From contig NZ_VOBA01000001.1 of the NCBI RefSeq assembly GCF_008369165.1, positions 186,001 through 250,000 of the forward strand: a DNA stretch of 64,000 nt. Direction: 5' to 3'. This stretch comes from Dietzia sp. ANT_WB102. Its GTDB lineage: Bacteria > Actinomycetota > Actinomycetes > Mycobacteriales > Mycobacteriaceae. The notes under the pieces are model-generated. The model was not told the DNA's origin. It saw only the letters and a program-made list of their open reading frames with translations, and did not search any database. Both the position numbers and the translations under genes were made by a program. The stretch's first letter is position 1; the number at the start of each line of letters is the position of its first letter. Below, piece after piece: positions 8,325 to 16,888 of the stretch.

Positions 8325-9869
8325 CTAGGCGGGACCGATCCGGAGCATGCGGGTAAGGGTGGGCTGCCACATCACCCCGGGTGCGTCGCCTCGGGACGTG
8401 ATCGTCCCGGTGAGCTCCATGGGCTCCTCCAGCGGGGCGTGGCCGACGAAGGTGCGGGAAAGTTCGCGGCCGGTCTCCACATCGGTCGAGATGACGTCCA
8501 CCGGGCCGAACTTCTGCGCCAGTCCCTGATCGAGCACCGGGCCGGGCGACGAGCCGGGCACCGATTCGAGTCCAGGGACTGCACGCGGCGGGCCGTAGGC
8601 GAGGGCGTGGATCTGTCCGTCAGCGGTGGTGAGTTTGGGAAGGGACGCCGTGCGTTCCAGCGAGGTCCAGGCACGCGAGCACGAGCCGTCCTCGTCGACA
8701 TCGATCCGTGTCATCCCGCCGGTGTACGGAGCCGACGGGGGCGCTGCGGGCCCGTCGACGGCGAACGGCGGGTACTCGAAGCCGTAGGTGTTGACCAGAA
8801 CCAGCGCCCGCCCGAACGAGATGATCGAGTTCTCCGTGGCCGCGGGGCCGTTGATGAGGACCCCGTCTGCGGCAGCGGACTCGGGCCGCAAGGTCGTGGC
8901 GAACGCGGGCATCCGGCACACCTGCGTCCCATCGTCGCGGCGCAGCACGATCAGTTCGGGATGCTCCGCGTCATCGGTGATCGCCACGAACGAGTCACCG
9001 GGTCCGAAATAGGTGGGCGTGGTCCCAGACCCGTGCGCGAGCAGGCCGGGCTTCCGCGCCGGAGCCACCTCGTAGCCGTGCCTCCAGCGCACGGTCGGTG
9101 TCCCGTCTGCCGAGGAATCGATCTCGTAGAGGGCTCGGGTGGTGATCACCGACGCACCCCCGGGCCGGATCGTCAGCCCGTTGGTGATCTTCTCCCCTGC
9201 CGGTAGTGCGAAGAAGCGGAGCCCGTCGTCGTCGCCACCGGGGCGCACCGTCCCCACCACCCCGCCGGAGGTCGCGAACCACACCCGGCCGTCGAAGCCA
9301 GGCATGAGCCCGGTGATCGCGTCGCCGTCGGGCACGGCCGGGGACAGATCGGCCAGGACGTCGACCGTCATGCGCCACGGGCCGTCTGCGGTGCGCTCGT
9401 GCCCGACGGCCAGCAGTCTGCGATTGCCGTCCGCGACCACCACGCGGTCACGGTCGTCGAGGTAGCCGTACACGCCGCCGAGCAAAGCACCCTTGGCCAA
9501 CTGCACCTCCGCCAGTACCGCCGCGGTGTCCGGATGGAAGAGCTTGACCGTCGGCGCGAGCGGGGTCGGCGGGTTGAGTCCGACGTACGAGGTGCACAGG
9601 GCGACCGGCATGCCGTCGGCGCCGACAAACACGGTCGAACAGGTCGCCCCGGTCAGCGCGGAGGCGATTGCCGGGTTCATGCCGGGACCGCGCCCGGGCA
9701 GCGTGTCGGTCGCGGCGGCATCGCCGTGGACCGTGGCCGTGCCGGCGGGCCCGAGACCCGGCGGTGCAACATCTCGCGCCACGACCACGGGGGCTTGGAG
9801 TGCGGAGAGGCCCGCGGCGAGGGCAATCGCCGCAGACGCTGCCGCCCTGAGTCGTTTGACTGTTCCCAT
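8325..9869 (-). CDS. Exported protein of unknown function, probable beta-propeller
   Basis: I do not recognise the family. The 514-residue product starts with a signal peptide (positive residues KRLR, then a hydrophobic stretch to about residue 33 ending near VVVARD). The body has repeated blocks of the kind found in propellers, for example DGRVWFATSGGVVGTV, DRDRVVVADGNRRLLAVG and GGASVITTRALYEID, and Cys pairs that could form disulfides. ATG 9869 is preferred because it opens the signal peptide directly; an in-frame start at 9917 would add 16 polar residues. It stands alone, downstream of a small membrane-protein gene. Confidence 0.7.
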   Translation of the reverse strand: MGTVKRLRAAASAAIALAAGLSALQAPVVVARDVAPPGLGPAGTATVHGDAAATDTLPGRGPGMNPAIASALTGATCSTVFVGADGMPVALCTSYVGLNPPTPLAPTVKLFHPDTAAVLAEVQLAKGALLGGVYGYLDDRDRVVVADGNRRLLAVGHERTADGPWRMTVDVLADLSPAVPDGDAITGLMPGFDGRVWFATSGGVVGTVRPGGDDDGLRFFALPAGEKITNGLTIRPGGASVITTRALYEIDSSADGTPTVRWRHGYEVAPARKPGLLAHGSGTTPTYFGPGDSFVAITDDAEHPELIVLRRDDGTQVCRMPAFATTLRPESAAADGVLINGPAATENSIISFGRALVLVNTYGFEYPPFAVDGPAAPPSAPYTGGMTRIDVDEDGSCSRAWTSLERTASLPKLTTADGQIHALAYGPPRAVPGLESVPGSSPGPVLDQGLAQKFGPVDVISTDVETGRELSRTFVGHAPLEEPMELTGTITSRGDAPGVMWQPTLTRMLRIGPA

Positions 9870-9934
9870 AGGAGCGATTTCATCACCCCAGGGGCCGGTG
9901 GGACCCTGAGTTCGCAACTTTCGGAGTCCCCGCG

Positions 9935-9960
9935 CCGGAGCGAACGCCCGTTCGCTCCGG
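9935..9960 (-). terminator. Hairpin directly after the stop of the 9961-10404 gene
   Basis: The inverted repeat CCGGAGCGAAC / GTTCGCTCCGG has an 11-bp perfect stem (9935-9945 and 9950-9960) with a 4-nt loop. It begins immediately after the stop codon of the minus-strand gene. No T run follows. Confidence 0.6.
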
Positions 9961-10404
9961 TCAGCGACGCCCGTGATTCGTCGTAGGGCGCGGCTCCCAG
10001 GTTGCGAGCGCCCAGATCACCACGATATCCAGGGCGATGATCAGGATCGCCCACCATGGGAAGTAAGGGAGCCACAGGAAGTTCGCGATGATCGACACGC
10101 CTGCTATTCCGATCGCCACCACTCGGGCCCACGTCGCCCCACTGAACAAACCGAGCGCGGAAAGCACGACTAGGATCCCGACGATCACATGCACCCACCC
10201 CCAGCCGGTCAGGCTGAAGCTGTAGATGTACTGGACTCCGACTATGAAGAGGTCATCCTTCAGCAGTGCTGCGATGCCCTGGAGGATGAGAGCGGCGCCT
10301 GAAACCAGAAGCAGTATTGCGGCCGCCAGGGTCGCCGCCCCTGCGCCGCCACTGAATCTCACCTCCTGATCCACGTCGGTTCGATGCTCTGCTGTTGTGG
10401 CCAT
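9961..10404 (-). CDS. Small four-helix membrane protein (DUF7144-like)
   Basis: 147 residues with four predicted membrane helices at about 24-46, 58-83, 90-110 and 113-135, and charged ends. The W-rich segment SLTGWGWVHVIVGILVVLSALGLFSGATWAR is split here for length but is characteristic of small actinobacterial membrane proteins now grouped as DUF7144. Function is unknown. AAGGAGA lies 7 nt before ATG 10404. A hairpin follows the stop directly, so it is probably monocistronic. Confidence 0.75.
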   Translation of the reverse strand: MATTAEHRTDVDQEVRFSGGAGAATLAAAILLLVSGAALILQGIAALLKDDLFIVGVQYIYSFSLTGWGWVHVIVGILVVLSALGLFSGATWARVVAIGIAGVSIIANFLWLPYFPWWAILIIALDIVVIWALATWEPRPTTNHGRR

Positions 10405-10707
10405 GGCGATCTCCTTATAAACGAGCGCTGGCCACAGGCAGCGGTACCGATGGACGAATCAACACTGGCTTCAGATGGTAGACGACGGTGTGGACGCCGT
10501 CTATATCATAATTCTGTGCCTTTTCTCAAATGGCCTCGCGCCGCCTACGCGCCGAAGCATCGAATAGAACCGGAAACGCACAGGTAAGCTCAACTCCGGA
10601 ACTGTCGCCTGCTTTGGCAGTCCACCCCCGAACCCCAAATGTTTACCCCATTGTCTTCGGCGTACCCGTGCCATAGCATCAGCAGGACCACTCACCGGGG
10701 GGTCCCC
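10405..10707. other. Divergent intergenic region with an AT-rich patch
   Basis: No gene is supported here. The 303-nt region separates two divergent genes and contains an unusually AT-rich patch at 10502-10533, including CATAAT at 10507-10512, which could serve as a -10 element for the arylsulfatase. No clear -35 element stands at the matching distance. Confidence 0.45.
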
Positions 10708-13074
10708 ATGAACGATGCAACCGACCGCCAGCGATCCGTCCTACCCATTCCGGACCGCCCTTATCTTGGACATGTGACCTACGACGCGAAGGACCCTGAC
10801 ACCTCCTTCCCGCCCATAACGCCCGTGCTCCCCCCTGGCACCGCCCCGAATGTTCTGGTAGTCCTGCTTGACGACGTCGGTTTCGGCGCGAGCAGTGCGT
10901 TCGGTGGCCCTATCAACACCCCCACGGCTGAACGCCTCCACCGGGGCGGACTCGCCTACAACAGGTTCCATACGACTGCCCTGTGCGCGCCCACCAGGGC
11001 AGCCCTGCTCAGTGGCCGCAACCACCATTCGGTCGGCATGGGCATGATCACCGAAACCGCGACCTCGGCGCCCGGCTCATCAGGACTGCGCCCCAACACC
11101 AAGGCGACCTTGGCCGAGACACTCAAGCTCAACGGCTATTCGACAGCTCAATTCGGCAAGTGCCACGAAGTCCCGCCCTGGCAGACCTCGCCGGTAGGGC
11201 CGTTTGACGCGTGGCCCACCGGCGGCGGAGGGTTCGAGTATTTCTACGGTTTCATCGGCGGCGAGAATAACCAGTATTACCCCGCGCTCTATGAGGGAAC
11301 CACTCCAATCGAGGCCGAGAAGGGCCCCGAAGACGGCTATCACCTGACCGAGGATCTTGCCGATAAGGCCATCGACTGGGTGCGTACCCAGAAGGCGCTG
11401 GCGCCGAAAAAACCGTTCTTCGTGTACTTCGCTCCCGGGGCAACCCATGCGCCGCACCACGTTCCCACAGAATGGTCGGACAGATATACCGGGCGATTTG
11501 CCAACGGCTGGGATGCCCAGCGCGAAGCGACACTTGCTCGGCAACGCGACAAAGGAATCGCCCCTGCGGATGCCGAGCTCACACCGCGTCCTGCTGCCAT
11601 TCCGGCGTGGAGCGACATGAGCGAGGAGCTCAAGCCAGTGCTCGAGCGCCAGATGGAGGTGTACGCGGGGTTTCTCGAGCACACTGACTTTCACGTGGGT
11701 CGCGTGGTCGACGCGATCGATGCCCTCGGCGCTCTCGACAACACGCTCATCTACTACATCATCGGCGACAATGGAGCCTCTGCCGAGGGCACCGTCAACG
11801 GAGCCTTCAACGAGATGGCCAACTTCAATGGCCTCGCGGCCATCGAGACCCCCGAATTCCTGGCAGAGGTTAACCACAAACTCGGCACCCCCGAGGCATA
11901 TAACCACTACTCCGTCGGGTGGGCATGGGCGATGTGCGCCCCGTTCCAGTGGACGAAACAGGTCGCGTCCCACTGGGGTGGCACCCGCAACGGGGCCATC
12001 GTCCACTGGCCGTCCGGTATTACTCACAGCGGCGAGATCCGATCGCAATTTGCCCACGTCATAGACGTGGCGCCCACAGTCCTCGAAGCCGCAGGTCTAC
12101 CCGAGCCGACCTTCGTCAACGGCATCCAGCAGTCGCCGATCGAGGGCAACAGCATGGTTTACAGCTTCAATGATCCGGACGCACCGGAGCGTCATGATCT
12201 GCAGTACTTCGAGATGGCAGGCAATCGGGGGGTCTATTACAAGGGGTGGAGTGCCGTGACCCGCCACAGCACGCCATGGCTCCCCAACGAGAAGCTGCCC
12301 GAACTCGACGATGACGTCTGGGAGCTCTACGACGGGTCTGTCGACTGGACCCAGTCGACAGACCTAGCCGCGGAGATGCCTGACAGGCTCGCGGCGTTGC
12401 AGCGACTGTGGCTCATCGAGGCGGTGAAGTACAACGTTCTACCCATCGACGATCGACGCTTCGAACGGCTCAATGCCACGATCGCGGGCCGGCCGCAGCT
12501 CGTGACCGGCACGTCCCAAGTGTTATTTCCCGGAATGAAGCGCCTTAGCGAGAACAGCGTCATCGACATCAAGAATCGATCGTTCTCCGTCACGGCGGCG
12601 ATCGATCCCCCACGGGACGCAGTCGCCAACGGGGTTCTCATCGCCCAGGGCGGGCGCTTCGGAGGGTGGGCGCTGTACATCCGGGAAGGACGCGCAAAGT
12701 TCGTCTACAACCTGCTCGGCATGCGCGAGTTCGTCGTAGCGGCGACGGAGGACCTTCCCGAAGCTAGCGTGCAAATTCAAGCGTCATTCACCTATGACGG
12801 AGGTGGGCTCGCCAAGGGCGGCGATGTAATGCTCTACTACGACGGGCGGCCAGTGGGATCGGGACGCGTCGAGCAGACTCAACCGATGGTCTTCTCCGCC
12901 GAAGAGACAACAGACATCGGCGACGACTACGGGATGCCGGTGTCTACCGACTACGGCGAAGCATCCAAATTCAACGGACGCATAGATGTGGTGCAGATCG
13001 ACGTCGGCCAGGACGATCACTCACACCTGATCGACCCGGCGGAAATCGCTCGCGTCGCCGCTTCGCGGCAGTAG
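10708..13074 (+). CDS. Type I arylsulfatase
   Basis: 788 residues, the length of the large mycobacterial arylsulfatases (AtsA/AtsD type). It hydrolyses sulfate esters using a formylglycine made from the cysteine of the signature CAPTRAALLSGR; this Cys is residue 93. Metal-binding aspartates are visible in VLLDDVGFG near the N terminus and DNGA near residue 354. A C-terminal domain from about residue 600 looks like a beta-sandwich (MVFSAEETTDIGDDYGMPVS). No signal peptide is evident, so it is probably cytoplasmic. ATG 10708 was preferred to 10639. No formylglycine-generating enzyme gene is in the window. Base composition is a little lower in GC than the neighbourhood. Confidence 0.92.
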   Translation: MNDATDRQRSVLPIPDRPYLGHVTYDAKDPDTSFPPITPVLPPGTAPNVLVVLLDDVGFGASSAFGGPINTPTAERLHRGGLAYNRFHTTALCAPTRAALLSGRNHHSVGMGMITETATSAPGSSGLRPNTKATLAETLKLNGYSTAQFGKCHEVPPWQTSPVGPFDAWPTGGGGFEYFYGFIGGENNQYYPALYEGTTPIEAEKGPEDGYHLTEDLADKAIDWVRTQKALAPKKPFFVYFAPGATHAPHHVPTEWSDRYTGRFANGWDAQREATLARQRDKGIAPADAELTPRPAAIPAWSDMSEELKPVLERQMEVYAGFLEHTDFHVGRVVDAIDALGALDNTLIYYIIGDNGASAEGTVNGAFNEMANFNGLAAIETPEFLAEVNHKLGTPEAYNHYSVGWAWAMCAPFQWTKQVASHWGGTRNGAIVHWPSGITHSGEIRSQFAHVIDVAPTVLEAAGLPEPTFVNGIQQSPIEGNSMVYSFNDPDAPERHDLQYFEMAGNRGVYYKGWSAVTRHSTPWLPNEKLPELDDDVWELYDGSVDWTQSTDLAAEMPDRLAALQRLWLIEAVKYNVLPIDDRRFERLNATIAGRPQLVTGTSQVLFPGMKRLSENSVIDIKNRSFSVTAAIDPPRDAVANGVLIAQGGRFGGWALYIREGRAKFVYNLLGMREFVVAATEDLPEASVQIQASFTYDGGGLAKGGDVMLYYDGRPVGSGRVEQTQPMVFSAEETTDIGDDYGMPVSTDYGEASKFNGRIDVVQIDVGQDDHSHLIDPAEIARVAASRQ

Positions 13075-13095
13075 GCGTCCCCGACTATCGAGTCG

Positions 13096-13122
13096 GGCTC
13101 CGGGTCTGTAGCGCCCGGAGCC
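13096..13122. terminator. Hairpin between arylsulfatase and the LapA-like gene
   Basis: The inverted repeat GGCTCCGGG / CCCGGAGCC has 9-bp perfect arms at 13096-13104 and 13114-13122 and lies between converging genes. There is no T run on either strand, so it is a plausible rather than certain terminator. Confidence 0.5.
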
Positions 13123-13161
13123 AAAACAACTCAAGCGCGGCGACGGCGCGGGCCCGCGGGC

Positions 13162-13374
13162 CTACTTGCGGCTCCTGCGGTTGGTGAGCACCCCTACGAG
13201 CCAGCCGACGAGAAACACGAGCAACAGGAGAACCCACGCGGGCCCGGTGACCTGCACACCAAAGAGGTTGATCGGGATCTCGCCGCGGTTCATGAGGACG
13301 AAGACTATCGCCAGAATCGCGATGATGAGACCGGCCCATTGGCGGGGACTGACTCTGGCCACAATCTTGGTCAC
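13162..13374 (-). CDS. Small LapA-domain membrane protein
   Basis: 70 residues with two membrane helices (GLIIAILAIVFVLMNRGEI and WVLLLLVFLVGWLVGVLTN) and a basic C terminus, matching the LapA (DUF1049) domain. The function in actinobacteria is unknown; the Gram-negative name refers to lipopolysaccharide assembly, which does not apply here. I chose GTG 13374 because GAGGGG precedes it. A GTG at 13422 would add 16 residues. It runs convergently to the arylsulfatase gene. Confidence 0.7.
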   Translation of the reverse strand: MTKIVARVSPRQWAGLIIAILAIVFVLMNRGEIPINLFGVQVTGPAWVLLLLVFLVGWLVGVLTNRRSRK

Positions 13375-13757
13375 GACGGCGTTCCCCTCTTGACGGGCTG
13401 GCGCTTCGGCTGCAAGTGCCACGGCCCCTTGGCCTCGAGCTTACGCCGGGTGCGGACTCCGCTATCAGTGTGGCATCTGTCGCACGGCCTTGCCGGTCAT
13501 TGACCGCTATCCGCGCCATCCCGATCCCTGTCTACCCGCCTTTCTGGCTCCCTGGCTTCATGAACAAGGTGGCCGCTGGATCATTCATGACTGCCGCCTG
13601 AATGCGGGTACGAGCTGTCCGCCAGCTCCTGGGCGAGGAAAAGCTAGTCGTGATTCAATCCGCCCGCTTCGAGGCGCCGCCACGCTCGCTCGCGCTGCGG
13701 GCCGGACCCGTCATGAGACCATGGGCTCCACCGGGGGCAGATGAGGAGATCGAGCTG
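13375..13757. other. Intergenic region before the sortase gene
   Basis: A divergent gap of 383 nt. The sortase frame is open back to 13602 but that extension has no membrane or family features, so I treat it as non-coding. I see no repeat or recognisable operator here. Confidence 0.4.
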
Positions 13758-14549
13758 ATGAGCGCACGCACGTCGCGCGCGGGGGCTGCCCGGATCGTCG
13801 GCGAACTCCTGCTCACCGTCGCGGCGGTCCTGCTGCTGTACGCGTTCTACGAGGCGTTCTGGACAAACCTGGCCGCCGGGCGCCTGCAGGCCGAGGCTGC
13901 CGCCGGCCTCGAGGAACGGTGGGGCGACGATCCCGCCGCCGTAGCGACGGGTGAACCGATACCGCCGCCCGTTCCGCCGCTCGGTGAGCCGTTCGCCCGC
14001 GTCCATCTGCCATCACTCGGTGAGGGCGCGGTCTACGTGGCAGTGGAGGGCGTCCGGGCCGAGGACCTACGCACCGGGCCCGGCCACTACCCGGGGACCC
14101 AGATGCCCGGGGAGCCCGGCAACGCCGCACTTGCCGGGCACCGCAACGGCTCGGGCGCGGTCTTCGAACATCTCGACCGGTTGAACTCGTGCGACGCGAT
14201 CGTCGTCGAGACCGAGACGCAGTGGCAGACCTACCGTCTCCTGCCGGTGGAGGGGGGCGGCGAGGAACGACTGGCCGCCGCGCGAGACTGCCTCACCCCG
14301 CATCAGGTCGACCGCGTCACCTCCGGCGACTACGCCCACATGACGGGCCGACACATCACGACTCCGGGCGACGTCGGCGTGATCGCGCCCGTGCCCGGGA
14401 GCGCCGACATCGCTGAAGCCCCCGAGCGGCTGCTCACCCTGACGACCTGCCACCCGATGTACTCAAACGCCGAGCGGCTCATCGTGCACGCCGCCCTGGT
14501 GGAGACCATCTCGAAGACCGCCGGCCTGCCGGCCGCCCTGGAGGAGTGA
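13758..14549 (+). CDS. srtE: Class E sortase
   Basis: 264 residues with one N-terminal membrane helix (about 14-36), a Pro-rich linker and a sortase barrel. The catalytic set is visible: His128 in ALAGHRNGSG, Cys231 in the motif TLTTC and Arg240 in NAERLIVH. Class E enzymes of high-GC Gram-positives anchor proteins with an LAXTG-type signal to peptidoglycan. ATG 13758 places the helix at the N terminus and has GAGGAG upstream; the frame continues open upstream. No sortase substrate with an LPXTG/LAXTG signal is encoded in the window. A 50-residue membrane protein follows after 4 nt. Confidence 0.9.
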   Translation: MSARTSRAGAARIVGELLLTVAAVLLLYAFYEAFWTNLAAGRLQAEAAAGLEERWGDDPAAVATGEPIPPPVPPLGEPFARVHLPSLGEGAVYVAVEGVRAEDLRTGPGHYPGTQMPGEPGNAALAGHRNGSGAVFEHLDRLNSCDAIVVETETQWQTYRLLPVEGGGEERLAAARDCLTPHQVDRVTSGDYAHMTGRHITTPGDVGVIAPVPGSADIAEAPERLLTLTTCHPMYSNAERLIVHAALVETISKTAGLPAALEE

Positions 14550-14553
14550 GACA

Positions 14554-14706
14554 ATGTACGCCTACTTCTGGCGATCGCTACCCGGCCCTCGGCCGGTCAA
14601 GATCCTGCTCGTCCTCATCTTGGTGACGGCGGTGTTCCTGATTCTCATGGAGGTCGTGTTCCCGTGGGTGGCGGCACAACTGCCGCACACCGACGTCACC
14701 GTGTAG
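14554..14706 (+). CDS. Small membrane protein paired with the sortase (50 residues)
   Basis: A short gene starting 4 nt after the sortase stop, with GAGGAG at the sortase end serving as its ribosome site. The product begins MYAYFWRSLPGPRPVKILL, has one membrane helix (about 16-40) and ends with an extracellular tail PHTDVTV. Small proteins of this build follow class E sortase genes in many Mycobacteriales, so translational coupling suggests a shared task; its function is not known to me. Confidence 0.75.
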   Translation: MYAYFWRSLPGPRPVKILLVLILVTAVFLILMEVVFPWVAAQLPHTDVTV

Positions 14707-14719
14707 GAGTCCGACCGAT

Positions 14720-15511
14720 CTACAGGTGAACGGTCACGTCCGCATCCTTGCGGAGCTTCTGCGACAGTTTCTCCATCGACCCGGCCTCCTGCTCGGCCCG
14801 CACCTGTTCCTCGACCTGGTCCCGGACCTGCTCGAGCGGGGGCAGCTCGCCACCACCGGCCGCGCCGCCGCCGGACATCGCCTGCTGCTGGCGGACCTGC
14901 TCGTAGGCGGCCTCGACGTCGGCGTCGGTCACCTCGAACTCCCCGTACTCGGCGACGATCAGCTTCTCCACGCGCAGTTGCTTGTCGATCTGGTCCAGCA
15001 CCGCCTCACGGTCCAGCCCCTGCTTGCCCATCGCCTCGATGAACTCGTCGGTGCTCACCTGGTTCCGCTCGGCGAACACCGCGAGCTCGGCCCGGATCTC
15101 CTCCTCGGAGACGTCGATCCCGCGCTTGCCGGCCTCCTGCGTGAGCAGTTCGGTGCCGATCAACCCGTCGGCGGTCAGCTTCTTGAGCTGGGCCTCGTCG
15201 ACGGGCTGGCCGGTCATCTGAGCCTGCATGGTCATCTGCTGGTACTGGTTCCGGAACACCGAGACGAACTCGTCTCGCGAGATCTCGGTGCCGTTCACCT
15301 CGGCCACCGGGTCGGGGATGTCGGACGTGTCGGGCCCGTCCGCGGACTGCTCGCCATCCTGCCCCGGCCCTGGCGCCTGTTCGGACTGCTCGGCCGCTGC
15401 CTGCGCTTCAGCCGCGCCGGTCTCGTCGTCGTCGCCCCCGGCGCCGCAGCCCGCGACCACCAGTACGGCTCCCACGGCGGCGACGGCCGCCCGCCACGTT
15501 CTTGTGCGCAC
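14720..15511 (-). CDS. Lipoprotein with a SurA N-terminal chaperone domain
   Basis: 263 residues. A signal peptide ends in the lipobox VVAGC, so Cys22 would be lipidated and the protein held on the outer face of the membrane. An acidic, Gln-rich linker is followed by a SurA-N-like helical domain from about residue 68 (VAEVNGTEISRDEFVSVFRN) to 230 and a charged coiled C-terminal helix. There is no parvulin isomerase domain. Such proteins are thought to help fold secreted proteins. The start is GTG 15511 with GAGGAG 6 nt upstream. It converges on the sortase pair. Confidence 0.85.
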   Translation of the reverse strand: MRTRTWRAAVAAVGAVLVVAGCGAGGDDDETGAAEAQAAAEQSEQAPGPGQDGEQSADGPDTSDIPDPVAEVNGTEISRDEFVSVFRNQYQQMTMQAQMTGQPVDEAQLKKLTADGLIGTELLTQEAGKRGIDVSEEEIRAELAVFAERNQVSTDEFIEAMGKQGLDREAVLDQIDKQLRVEKLIVAEYGEFEVTDADVEAAYEQVRQQQAMSGGGAAGGGELPPLEQVRDQVEEQVRAEQEAGSMEKLSQKLRKDADVTVHL

Positions 15512-15599
15512 TCGATCTCCTCACGTTGTTCGTGTGCGTGAAGACGCCGACGGTACACATCCGAGATAGGCGGGAGCTGTGCACCGGACACGGTCGGGT

Positions 15600-15629
15600 G
15601 CGGGCGGTGCACCGAAGCACACCGCCCGC
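15600..15629 (-). terminator. Hairpin after the baeRF gene
   Basis: The inverted repeat GCGGGCGGTG / CACCGCCCGC has a perfect 10-bp stem and a 10-nt loop. It lies 23 nt beyond the stop of the minus-strand gene ending at 15652. Confidence 0.55.
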
Positions 15630-15651
15630 CCCCGCCTCAGCCTCAGCCTCA

Positions 15652-16785
15652 TCAGAACCGGAGGATCGCGCCCTCCGCCACGTCCTGCGGCAGCGTGTCG
15701 ACCACCACTACGGAACCGGACGTGGCCAGCACGTGACCGACGGCGGCGTCCAGATCGTCAGGGCCGTGATCGGCAGTGCACCGGCGGCGCGTCAGCAGCA
15801 GGGTGTCGACGCGCCCCTCGCGGGCGCTGTGCAGGATGTCCGAGCCGCCGCCGGCAAGCGCGCGGCCAGCACCGAGCGCGTCGCCGAAGCGGTCCGCGTC
15901 TGCGTCCGCCTTCTGCTTCATCTCCGGCTGGACCACTGCCCACGCGCGCTCGTGCAGCTCAGCCGGTGAAAGGGCGTCGGGGTTGCCAGCCGCGACACCG
16001 TCCACGAGGTTGCCGTGCTGCAGGCTGTCACGAATCGGTGCGTGGTACTCGGACACGGAGGCCAGCACGACGGGGCGGCGGTCGTTGGGGTCCAACACCT
16101 CGTCGAGCCCTTGGGAGACCTGCCGTAGGAACTTCTTCAGTTGGACGTCGCCCACCTCGGCGCCGGTGCCGTGGGTGTGGAGCACGCCTCCGCCGACGCT
16201 GCGCGAGACCGAGCCGGAGGCCGGGCCTGGGCTGAACTGTTGCTGCGAGGGAGGCAGGTCCTCCCCGGGCATGTCATCCATCGAGGACGGGATCGACCCG
16301 AGCTCCAGTTCGCGGATGGTGGCGGCGGTCCCCTCGAAGAGGCGCACCTTGTTCTGGCTCACCGCCAGCACCACGAACTCACCGTCGCCGACCGCAGCGG
16401 GCACGATGGGCCGGACGGCGAACCTGTCGCTGACGTGGACCGCCTCCGGGAAGTCCTTTGCCACGCGGTATGCGCGCCAGAATCCCTTGGAGGCGTACAG
16501 CGCCAAGCCGTCGGCGAGGTGCTGCCAGTAGGCGTCGTCTTCGAGCAGCGCGACCAGTGGGCCGAGGATCTCGTCGGACTCCTCCTGCGCTGCGCCGTGC
16601 GCCTTGAGCTGCGCCTCGGCTTCCTTGATGAGCGCCTTGGCGCGGATGGGATTCTCGCGCACCTCGGCGCCGCCGCGGGCGGTGGGCATGAATATGGACA
16701 CCGACCTGCCGGTGGCGGTTCCCAGCTCGGCGAGATCGGTCGTAGGGATCGGATCGACTTCTGCGGTACGGGTGACATCAGCCAT
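15652..16785 (-). CDS. Bacterial archaeo-eukaryotic release factor-like protein (baeRF family)
   Basis: 377 residues. The middle and C-terminal parts match the bacterial eRF1-like family: SVSIFMPTARGG near the N terminus, VLAVSQNKVRLFEG in the middle and ILHSAREGRVDTLLLTRRR plus DTLPQDVAEGAILRF at the C terminus. These proteins share the eRF1 domain 2/3 fold. They have been proposed to act on stalled ribosomes or nucleic acids, but no reaction is established. The GGQ loop of true release factors is not visible; a Gly/Pro/Gln-rich loop (LPPSQQQFSPGPASGS) occupies a central position. It is divergent from an MFS gene. Confidence 0.75.
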   Translation of the reverse strand: MADVTRTAEVDPIPTTDLAELGTATGRSVSIFMPTARGGAEVRENPIRAKALIKEAEAQLKAHGAAQEESDEILGPLVALLEDDAYWQHLADGLALYASKGFWRAYRVAKDFPEAVHVSDRFAVRPIVPAAVGDGEFVVLAVSQNKVRLFEGTAATIRELELGSIPSSMDDMPGEDLPPSQQQFSPGPASGSVSRSVGGGVLHTHGTGAEVGDVQLKKFLRQVSQGLDEVLDPNDRRPVVLASVSEYHAPIRDSLQHGNLVDGVAAGNPDALSPAELHERAWAVVQPEMKQKADADADRFGDALGAGRALAGGGSDILHSAREGRVDTLLLTRRRCTADHGPDDLDAAVGHVLATSGSVVVVDTLPQDVAEGAILRF

Positions 16786-16888
16786 GACCTGACGTTACTG
16801 ATATCGGCGCGAGTTGGCGAGGATGTGACCGGGTTGTTGTGGCGCCGTGACCTTCCGGCCCCGGTGGCCGGCGCGCGGTCGCGTGAGC

